64,000 bases of DNA from Macrosoma leucophasiata (Eukaryota; Arthropoda; Insecta; Lepidoptera; Hedylidae): contig JAWQUS010000009.1 of NCBI GenBank assembly GCA_036365455.1, positions 6,168,001 through 6,232,000 of the forward strand. Reading direction: 5' to 3'. Below the pieces are notes generated by a model that was not told where the DNA came from, did not search any database, and saw nothing but the letters and a program-made list of their open reading frames with translations. Below are positions 55,713-64,000 of this stretch, piece by piece; the first letter of the stretch is position 1; every line of letters starts with the position of its first letter. A program made the position numbers and the translations under genes.

Positions 55713-55820
55713 ATAATTAAGCTCTTCGCTCAAGTATTCATATTTGCTCTCTATGTAAAATGTTTGCTTAGTAAAAATTGTCTGTTTCTTCATTTATCAT
55801 CGGGACATTAACATAATTTA

Positions 55821-55826
55821 AATAAA
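55821..55826 (+). promoter_or_regulatory. Poly(A) signal of the dynein gene
   Basis: AATAAA lies 109 bp after the stop codon, giving a short 3' UTR. Confidence 0.65.
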
Positions 55827-56061
55827 CCTATTTTTACGAATTTATCTCATGTTCTCATAATCATCATTCAGTCGAAAGTTGTCCATTTCTGGTCAAAAGA
55901 CTCCCAAGGATTATTACACCGAACGGCCCTGGGCCGCCCTCATCCAGCGATTGCCCACAATTTTCACCAGCTACAAATAATTTTAGTTTTATATACCTCC
56001 GCGTGTATATTTAATTTTAAATCTTTACTAATATCACAGTATAAGTACATAACATGTTCGT

Positions 56062-56258
56062 TTTCTTTAGACTGTGCTAATATTATAAAGCTGAAGAGTT
56101 CGTTTGTTTGTTTGAACGCGCTATTCTCAGGAACTACTGGTCCGATTTGAAAAGTTATTTCAATGTTAGATAGCCCATTAATTGAGGAAGGCTATATATC
56201 ATCACGCTATGACTCATAGGAGCTGAGCAGCGAGGGCGAAGCCGGGGGGGGCGCTAGT
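56062..56258 (+). mobile_element. Helitron-like element
   Basis: GCTAATATTATAAAGCTGAA, GTTTGTTTGTTTGAACGCGC, AACTACTGGTCCGATTTGAA, then GGGCGAAGCCGGGG and CTAGT. Related copy at 61,059. Confidence 0.55.
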
Positions 56259-56774
56259 AGTTAGATAAATCCGTAAGTTAGCTCGCCTCGAGCTGGAAGA
56301 ACTCATTATCAATGACGTATCAAAACATTTACTTATGAAATCTTAGTAGTTGCCATTACTCTTATTTTAAAGGTTTTATTAAAGTATTTCTTAGATTGTA
56401 AAGTATAAGTTTTGGACAGTTCTATTAGATTAAGAAATCGAATTGTTGTTTTAATGATTAATGAGGAAACAGGATTTGATAATCAACAATCTTTAAAAGT
56501 CGAAATAAGATAAAAACAATAGAACGTTTCATGTAGAGATCCAGCATTCTAATGCATACAAAATGGGCAAATAAATAAAGCGACAACAGTACTAGGTGGC
56601 ACCTGAGAGCTGATGACTGTTGAGGTCTTGGGTTTATTTTCATTACAAGGAGATTGGTTTGAGGAGGCAATTTAAAAGATTTTACAAGATATTGATCTTG
56701 AAAAGCACATTATTGCTCAATGAATACATTTTGTTATAGGTTTGGGATATTGACTTATTTTATTCAGGCTTTAA

Positions 56775-57069
56775 AGCGCAATACACACTACCCGCCGGGC
56801 CGCCGACACAGCCCGCCGACCCTACCCGGCGGCCTATATTAGAAGAATCATATCGGCAATCTGCGCCTGCGCGTGTTGCCCATGACGAGGTTGGGTGACT
56901 TGCGGACGTACGCTCAGTTGCCCGGCGAAGTAAGTTTCTCATCTCAAGCCGCCGACATGCCGCCAACAAACTTTTCCCACTTGTAATGAGCAAAGCCGCC
57001 AACTAACCCGCCGTAAAAAAAATTGCCGAGATAGGTCGGTGGCCCGGCGGGCTATGTGTGTATTGCGCT
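56775..57069. mobile_element. Harbinger-like MITE
   Basis: Terminal inverted repeats of about 35 bp: AGCGCAATACACACTACCCG, then CCGGGCC on the left; GGCCCGGCGGGCTATGTGTG, then TATTGCGCT on the right. TAA flanks both ends, a 3-bp duplication of the PIF/Harbinger type. The interior is GC-rich and non-coding. Confidence 0.65.
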
Positions 57070-58390
57070 TAATATCTACTGTCACAAGTAGGAAGAAAAA
57101 ATAGCTTTCTGAACAAGTGATTGCAGAAACTGAATAAATCTGAAAATGCGTCATAAAACAATCGAGACATGTTAAAATTATTTATGGAATGACGTATAAT
57201 AATCTCAATTGATATTTAATTTAGTTGTTATTTAGTTTAATTTATTTTTTATGCTAAAGAAAATGTTTTAAAAATAAAGAAAATATCAAAATGTTACAGG
57301 TAAACGTACCTATTTTTTCAAGAATAGTCAATATCCCTATTCTAATATTCTATTTTTTATTTGAAGTAAGTAGGTACGTACAATTATTTTTATTTTGATA
57401 ACAGTAGATACAGATTGAATCAAAGGAAATACATTATTGGGGAAATATTTATATAGTTATAATTTGTTCGTATTGAAGTCAATGGTTGGTATATTAGTAA
57501 AGGAGATGTTGCAAAAATGTTTGGACCTCCGGCCATGTATTGTACACATTATCATTATCAGGCAAAATCAATATAAAAACGTTTTTTACTGCATATTTTC
57601 ACTTAATTAGCTTTGTTTGCAGGTACAAAATATTATTTGCAGTTAGAATTGCAACTCAAACCAACATGGCAAATATGGCGGGTGATGTCATTTTGACATT
57701 TTCATTTTTTTCATTGTTTTTTGATTATTTAGTACTTCAAGAAAAAAGTTATATTTTCTAAATACTATCGAAATCGATTTCATGTGTTTAATACTAAGAA
57801 CTTAAACTAATCGATTTCCAATTTAAAGAAGCGTCGACTGTATCGCCGCCATGTTGAATATGGTTGATAATGATAAAATAGTTTGAATTAAATGTGGTAG
57901 TAACTCTAAAATATATTCTTGAATAAATTAATTGTATTTTTTTCGGATTCTTCTTTCATTTACCCATTTTTTGAGGACGTGTACGAACTAGAGCCGAGCT
58001 CGCAACATCTCCTTTACTTTTTCCTTTTATTTTAAGTAGGTGTTAATTTATTTATAAAGACATTTTTTTTATGATAGCTTCAACAAGATGGGTGTAAGCA
58101 ATCATTTATGTTATCATTTCACCTCGTTATGAGTATTTCTGGTCCAATTTCGATTCTGTGAAGATTTTCCTTTATAAAACAAATATGTACGAGTGTAAAA
58201 TTAAATAATTTAAGTACATTTATATATCATTTAGTGAGTAATTTGTATTTTTTTCGTTACATCAGATACTAGGTACCATGTTATTTTTTTTCTATTGTAT
58301 TTGTTATATTTATGCTTATATTTTTGTTATTGAAATATATTGTTGTTATAATAAAATGTGTTTTTTATTTGTGTACATTTCTCAGTAAGT

Positions 58391-58680
58391 ATTTTTTTTT
58401 TTATGTTATAAAAGTGGCAAACAAGCGTGCAGTTCACATTGATGTTAAGTGATGACTGCAGCCTATAGACACTTACACAATGACCAGAGGTCAAAATGCA
58501 GATGCGCTGCCACTCCTGAGGCATTAGGTATTATACCTCTGTGCCGGAAATTACAGAGCCGTACATTACCACCTGACCGGAACACGATAGTGCTGAACAC
58601 TACAATTTAGCGGCAAGTATATTAGGTAATGCGGTGGTGCCTACGCCCGCGAGCTCCGTCACTGAAGCTCTACCACCAGT
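58391..58680 (-). mobile_element. Family A repeat, near full length
   Basis: TTTTTTTTTTATGTTATAAA to GAAGCTCTACCACCAGT. Confidence 0.7.
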
Positions 58681-58698
58681 AAAGTAGGTAGGTACACG

Positions 58699-58970
58699 TT
58701 TTTTTTATGTGAGGAAGGTGGCAAACAAGCATGCAACTCACTTTGTGACTGAAGCCTATAGTCATCTACATATAAATTAGAGGTCTAAATGCAGATGCAT
58801 TGCCACCCCTGCGACCTAAGTTGTTACGTCTCTGTGATAGTTATTACGGGGCCATACATTACCATCTGACCGGAACACGATAGAGCCGAACACTATCATT
58901 TGGCGGCAAATAGATTTGGTAATGCGGTGGTTTCTACGCTACGTCCACGAGCTCCGTCACCAGAGCTCTC
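58699..58970 (-). mobile_element. Family A repeat, diverged
   Basis: TTTTTTTTATGTGAGGAAGG to GAGCTCCGTCACCAGAGCTC, in direct tandem with the copy ending at 58,680 but clearly more diverged. Confidence 0.65.
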
Positions 58971-59147
58971 GAGATCTTTCGTAAGAGCTTTGTTCGCATT
59001 ATGTCTTTTAGATTTAACACTAATAATGATGAAGAAAAATAGTAAAAAAATATAATTTTACGTTAGAAGCATTAGAGACGTGTGTTTTAAAAATTATGTT
59101 ATTAGCTTCGAATTATTTAAATGTTAACATTAGCATTTTATGATGAT

Positions 59148-59398
59148 ATGAATGTTAAGCAGAGAGCGCTAACAGCTGATGATATGTTTCAACCTCTAAC
59201 TGAAACTATTGAACTTCTCAAGTTCTATGACATGGACATTCCAGAAGAAGTTAAGGTCCTTTTACAAGTACGCAAAAATATGTAAATTAGGGAAACTCCA
59301 CGTTTAGTTGCTCATATTATTACATATATAGTTTAAATTGGAGGAACGGATTCTCAGATTGCTCTTAAGATTCAGGATTTTATTTGGTATCCTATGAT
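59148..59398 (+). pseudogene. Displaced copy of dynein exon 16 and part of intron 16
   Basis: Matches 19,900-20,138 closely. The coding part reads [20 protein letters not shown], then [20 protein letters not shown], followed by the same donor gtacgc and intron text (TTCTCAGATTGCTCTTAAGA, TATCCTATGATGATG). Intron sequence is included, so this is a DNA-level duplication and not a retrocopy. No acceptor and no neighbouring dynein exons are present, so it is not a functional gene. The 9-bp minisatellite starts directly after it. Confidence 0.9.
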
Positions 59399-59404
59399 GA
59401 TGAG

Positions 59405-59753
59405 ATTGGCTATAACGGCTAGATTGGCTATAACGGCTAGAAGGCTAGAACGGATAGATTGTCTAGAACGGCTAGAATGCCTAGATGGGCTAGAATGGCT
59501 AGACTGGCTAGAATGCCTAGAAAGGATAGAACGGGTAGAATGGCTAGAATGACTAGATGGGCTAGAACAGCTAGAATGCCTGAAATGGCTAGAATGGCTA
59601 GAACGACTAGATTGGCTAGAACGGCTAGATTGGCTAGAACGGCTATATTGGCTAGAACGGCGGGAACGACTTGAACGACTAGATTAGCTAGAACGGCTAG
59701 ATTATCTAGAACAGCTAGAACGGCTAGAACGGCTAGATTAGCTAGAACGGCTT
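59405..59753. repeat. 9-bp minisatellite (GCTAGAACG)n
   Basis: About 39 imperfect copies of a 9-bp unit, mostly gctagaacg, gctagaatg or gctagattg, with some 18-bp higher-order pairing. Because 9 is a multiple of 3, each strand keeps long open frames of tripeptide repeats (A-R-M/T on plus, L-A-V/I on minus); these are by-products and not genes. Confidence 0.9.
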
Positions 59754-59759
59754 TGAAAT

Positions 59760-62179
59760 TTGACCAGTTTGTTGATTGTAAATAAATTCTGTCGCTTAGT
59801 CGAGGTGAGGTCATGTCCAGTCATGAGGGGTCTGTTGTTGTTAGAAGTGGATTAGCGGACACTTCTGTCAACGAATTCCATTCGCACTTGGCTGTTGTTA
59901 AACCTCTTTAATAACGACGGAACCCTACACTTAGGGCTGCAAACGATACATCGATGTTTGCAAAATAAACCTCACGGGCGAAGTCGCGGCTAATTGCTAG
60001 TATATAATAATGTTAAACTGTCTTATTTCGCAGTTCCTTGTCGACCATCTTGTGATATATGGGAAATGCAGATTGTAAATAATTATTCCGATGATCTAAT
60101 AATTAATACATACGTTATTGACCTTAATAAATAAAAATTAATACAACTAATTAAGAAGACAACCGGATACATTGTGATTAATATGTATATGACATTTATT
60201 GAACATGAAATCACATCTATATCGTATAGTGTTGATTTTATCTGAAGATGGTGTCCCATTATCTTATCGATTCGAGCGTGCCAAAACCGAATGACTCATC
60301 TTAATTTATGTATCGATAATGAATAATGTTTGAAGCATTAATTTTGCGACTATACAATAATGTGACGCCTAATGTTAGCAGTCATGATAAACTTTGATTT
60401 TGTTTTGATGAAGGCTGAATATTGATAGGTTTAATTTAGTCTTAATTTTTATTAAACTTATTTTTTTTAATGTTTTAGGAAAAGTAGTTGAAGTACTCGT
60501 AGCTAGTTATCATCGTTTTATAGTACAGTGTGAGTAATTTTAACTAAACTGTCATGATTGTTCCAGGTTAATATTTTCGTATTATTTGCATCGGGATACA
60601 CCTTAAGTTTTATTTACTTTTGTAGGCACAAAATTTTAATTATAAACATAATAATATAAAAAATATCTTATTTATATAGTATGTCGTTTCTTAGGGTTTC
60701 GCAAGTTGCTCTCATCGAAATAGGTATAATCAGTTTTCGGATTTATTAAAAATCTATAAAAAATTACCCGACGTTTCGGTCGTTTTTCAGCTTCCGTGAT
60801 CTCAGGCAGACATCTTATTTAACTTCAATAGTCATGTTTGAAATTTACCAACTTCCGTTACACGACTATATATCACTGATATATAGTCGTATATATATAT
60901 ATATATATAGTATATATTACATATGTGTGCTAACTCAATTGGCTGAGTAGTTTTGAAGCAAATTATCGAATAGATGGACAGACAGACACATGAACAAATT
61001 ACAGGTGCTGAACTTCAATTTTTTTTTGAGGTAGGTACAGCACCTTAAAAGCTATTCATCTATACTAATATTATAAAGCTGAAGAGTTTGTTTGTTTGTT
61101 TGTTTGAACGCGCTAATCTCAGAAACTACTGGTCCGATTTAAAAAATTCTTTCAGTGTTAGATAGTCGATTTATCGAGGAAGGCTTTAGGCTATATATCA
61201 CGCTAAGACTAATAGGAGCAGAGCATTAAAGAAGAATGTTTCAAAATCGGGGGATTTTTTTTCCTATTGAGAGCTTCCACTGCGTGCGCTGCGTAAACGG
61301 TAAAAAAATCACTAAAATCATGTACTACAGATTTTTTCCCCTTCGAAAGTTCTAAAAAAAATCCGCGACAGCATATGTCTATCTTTTAACGTTAGCTCAC
61401 TATAGGTTTTTCATACTAACTAAAGTTGTTCCAAAATAATGCAGTATTTGCGAAGGTGTTTATAAAAACATGATATTATTAATCCTTATAGAAATAAATA
61501 TGTTATTCATCACAAGTATTTCATTTAAAACGAAATTGCCCTTTACTTCATTCGATTCAAATCAATATCTTGGGAGATATCGCAGTTTTAAATAGTCCGT
61601 ATACATCAAACCTTTGACACATTATTTCATTGTGAGGCAATACGAAGTTTGCGTAGACAGCTAGTATTAAATACTTTCAAAGCTTGTTCATCGCTCGTCA
61701 GAGACATAAGGTCATCACTAATCTAGCCTTCGAACCGGCATATCAAAATACAAACCAAGTCCTTTTACCACGAAAGAAAGTGTCCATGTTTGTTTAAAAA
61801 GTGTTAGGATGTTCAATTAATTGCAATTCGTGCCTTTTACTTTCGCAGTGGGCGTAACATTTGCATTCTAGTTGGTAGGTAGTTAGCTAAACCATGCTTA
61901 GAATAAGGTAGGCGTCAAGTTGTATACGAAAAATAAAATGTTTTGAACATCGAAGCTACTTCGTTAATTAGATAATGATGGGTACATAGATACAAAGAGA
62001 ATTAGAAGTTCTAATGTAAATGCTACGTGCAGCTTTTGTAATTATGTGAATTTGTGAATACTATAAAAATCAACAAGAACGTGAGTAAGTCATAACTCAA
62101 ATTTGACAGATAGTGAGTATTATAAGCCATCAAAAAATTAAATATTCAGCTAATAATGAAGTAGCTTTCTATAGGTTAG
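59760..62179. other. Intergenic region
   Basis: AT-rich. It contains a Helitron 3' remnant (59,975-60,000, GGGCGAAGTCGCGGC...CTAG), a CGACGTTTCGGTCG motif at 60,769, a (TA)n tract with a small palindrome at 60,865-60,910, and a Helitron-like element at 61,059. No coding sequence seen. Confidence 0.45.
61059..61228 (+). mobile_element. Helitron-like element, 3'-truncated
   Basis: TCTATACTAATATTATAAAG, (GTTT)n, GAACGCGCTAATCTCAGAAA and CTACTGGTCCGATTTAAA. The CTAGT end is lost. Confidence 0.5.
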
Positions 62180-62556
62180 GAAGCGCGCATGGCCCCGCGG
62201 CTTGTGTAGATCGGAAGCGACCTACTCTACTCTACGGCACTCTTCGATACGGGCGCGGTCGGGTGTGTGATGGGTGACCGCTAGTGGCAAAATTAAAATG
62301 CGCGTTTCCGTGCTTCGGAGGGCACGTTAAGCCGTCGGTCCTGGTTGTTATCGAATATCGATAGATAGCAGTCGTTAAACCTTGTCGGAGGCCATATGGG
62401 CGATTTGAAAACATCCGACAGCGGGTTAGCCATTAACCCGTATCTCCACCAACCCGCATTGGAGCAGCGTGGCGGAGTAAGCTCCAGGCCTCTCCCAAAG
62501 AGGGGAGCGACTCTTGCCCAACAGTGGGACGACAAGGGTTGCCATTATTATTATTT
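62180..62556 (+). mobile_element. 5S-rRNA-derived SINE, full length
   Basis: GAAGCGCGCATGGCCCCGCG, the 5S-like block GGGCGCGGTCGGGTGTGTGA / TGGGTGACCGC, then TTCGGAGGGCACGTTAAGCC, GGAGCAGCGTGGCGGAGTAA, GGGAGCGACTCTTGCCCAAC and an ATT tail. The second full-length copy; a small insertion disturbs the region before GGGCGCGG. Confidence 0.75.
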
Positions 62557-62619
62557 CTATACTATTTATTAATTTAAATGCTACTTTTAAATTTTTATTC
62601 GGGTGAATGAAAAATATTT

Positions 62620-63205
62620 TTGAATTCCAAATATAAATACCCCCGAACTACGCCTTCATATTTAAAATTCAAATTTCAGTATCTCTCAGACTCTCACTCC
62701 TTACAATTACGTTCTAACAATTCTAATGTCCTTTCTATACCTTTTCACCGTACCAGCTTTGTATCCAGCTCTTTTCTACTTCAAGCTACACGTCTGTGGA
62801 ATGCTCTCCCGGAGGAAATACGAAGACTCCCCACAAAAATCGCCTTTAAAAAAGGGGTCAAGGCTCATTATGCGTCACATGCTTCTCATAGTCATCATTA
62901 GATTCGTATGTGTATATATAATATCTATATTTGTTTAATAATATATATTATTGTATAAATATGGTATATAGTATTTATCTTAAAGTATAATATTGTATGT
63001 GAGTAAAACATTAGATTGTATGTGATATTCTATTATTAGATCAGATTTATCTATTATATAATATCTTTATTCGTTACACCGCCTACTATTTTCTCTATAC
63101 TACCAATGGTTGACTGGTAGAGAATGGTTTTAGCATTAAGTCCGCCATTTGTTACATCATTTGTCAATTATTTTGTAACAATAAAGAATAAATAAATAAT
63201 AATAT
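62620..63205 (+). mobile_element. 3' end of a LINE (polymerase C-terminus, 3' UTR, A-rich tail)
   Basis: The frame at 62,620-62,901 reads HSLQLRSNNSNVLSIPFHRT, then LQATRLWNALPEEIRRLPTK, the polymerase C-terminal signature. It is followed by a 3' UTR with GTCCGCCATTTGTTACATCA and a tail AATAAAGAATAAATAAATAA. 5'-truncated. Same family type as the minus copy at 1540-2035. Confidence 0.7.
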
Positions 63206-63535
63206 GTTAATAAATAGTGAGACATAAAATTAAAATCGCATCGCAGCTATAATCCATGTTCATGGTGTTCTGACCAAAATTAAACTTTGATAAATATGAA
63301 ATTGCAGTCTGGTAATGAGATTATCGGCAGCAAACAAGCCCACACGCGTTCGCACAACGAGCTTATAAATACATGTCAAGGTTATAGGTTTATAACATTT
63401 CTAATGTTTAATTATTTTGTCTTTATTTTTGCCGAATGCGTCAAAGATTTTTTTCAAATCTTGATAAATTACTTTAATATTGTTTATTTACGACGCGACG
63501 TAATATTGTGTATTTTTTACCGCCACCTCAGAACT

Positions 63536-63800
63536 GTCGAATGAGCGAATGACTAAACGGATATACAATGCGAATGTGGATGCTTGTAGAGGCCCAGGAA
63601 GACCAAGACTGATCTACCATGACCAAATAGGTTGAGTTCTGTCTGATGATGGGGTCAAAAGTCTTAGGAATCGGCGTGCGTGTATGAAGAGAATGATGAA
63701 GGTAGATGAGGCACGGGAGGTTTGTCAGGACTGGAATATCTGGCGCTCCATACTCTCTGCCTACCCCGTTAGGGACATGGCGTGAAGATACATACATACC
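63536..63800 (+). mobile_element. LINE 3' stub
   Basis: GAATGAGCGAATGACTAAAC, then AGGCCCAGGAAGACCAAGAC, close to 45,870-46,120 but with a stop inside the frame (TGAGTTCTG). Confidence 0.6.
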
Positions 63801-63850
63801 TCAGAACTAAGAACTTACTAGATGCTACTTGCTAGAACTTACTAGATTTT

Positions 63851-64000
63851 ACTGGTGGTAGAGCTCCAGTGACAGAGCTCGCGGGCGTAGGCACCACCGC
63901 ATTACCTGATTTACTTGCCGCTAAATTGTAGTGTTCAGCACTATCGTGTTCCGGTCTGGTGGTAATGTACGGCCCTGTAATTTCCGGCACAGAGGCATAA
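63851..64000 (+). mobile_element. Family A repeat, cut by the window end
   Basis: ACTGGTGGTAGAGCTCCAGT through TTCCGGCACAGAGGCATAA. Confidence 0.7.

Larger units (their letters stand above)
55860..58390. other. Intergenic region downstream of the dynein gene
   Basis: Contains a repeat fragment at 55,865-55,970 (gtccatttctggtcaaaaga), a Helitron-like element, and the Harbinger-like MITE. The rest, 57,070-58,390, is AT-rich with no coding sequence I can support. Confidence 0.45.

Noticed and set aside
59437..59814. 125- and 71-codon open frames on both strands
   Set aside because: They are translations of the 9-bp minisatellite and carry no start context or domain.
1..64000. CRISPR array, operon or other prokaryote-type system
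   Set aside because: The window is plainly eukaryotic; the tandem repeats seen have no spacers and there are no cas-like genes.

Overview
This is a window of an insect genome, almost certainly a moth or butterfly. The genes are split into many short exons by AT-rich introns with GT-AG borders. The non-coding DNA is packed with short interspersed repeats of lepidopteran character: a 5S-rRNA-derived SINE, tRNA-derived SINEs, Helitron-like elements ending in CTAGT/CTGGT, MITEs and 3' stubs of LINEs. The order assignment is inference from the repeat style and the protein sequences; no database was searched. There is nothing prokaryotic: no operons, CRISPR arrays or origins.

Layout. (1) Positions 1-2425 hold the 3' end of a + strand kinesin-3 gene (KIF13 / Khc-73 type): one exon with most of a C-terminal CAP-Gly domain (1368-1520) and the terminal coding exon (2346-2425, ending TAA). 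A long repeat-poor stretch follows, probably its 3' UTR (2426 to somewhere before about 5900). (2) Positions 5900-8929 are intergenic, with a tRNA-derived SINE, a Helitron-like element and a short hairpin. (3) Positions 8930-55712 hold one complete gene on the + strand for an outer-arm axonemal dynein heavy chain of the beta class (DNAH9/DNAH11/DNAH17 type). I assembled 65 coding exons by hand. Every exon junction keeps the reading frame, and the total is 13,434 nt, which is 4,477 residues plus stop, the normal size for this class. All four N-terminal AAA modules with P-loops, the stalk with its microtubule-binding tip and the C-terminal domain are present, with no stop or frameshift. One intron (15) uses a GC donor. 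(4) Positions 55713-64000 are intergenic: a short 3' UTR with AATAAA, MITEs, Helitron-like elements, a displaced copy of dynein exon 16 with part of its intron, a 9-bp minisatellite next to it, a full-length 5S-derived SINE and LINE 3' ends.

How the genes relate. Both proteins are microtubule motors but act in different places. The kinesin-3 carries cargo towards microtubule plus ends in the cytoplasm. The dynein heavy chain is an ATPase of the outer arm of motile cilia and flagella, which in insects means sperm tails and chordotonal sensory cilia. I see no sign that their being neighbours is functional.

The most unusual points are: a five-copy SINE family whose head resembles the 5S rRNA internal promoter region; a perfect inverted repeat of about 91 bp on each side of a (TA)n tract in dynein intron 5; the exon-16 duplication joined to a minisatellite about 39 kb downstream; a 30-nt in-frame candidate cassette exon in the linker region; and two foldback elements, one carrying a nested SINE and one a nested Helitron-like insertion.
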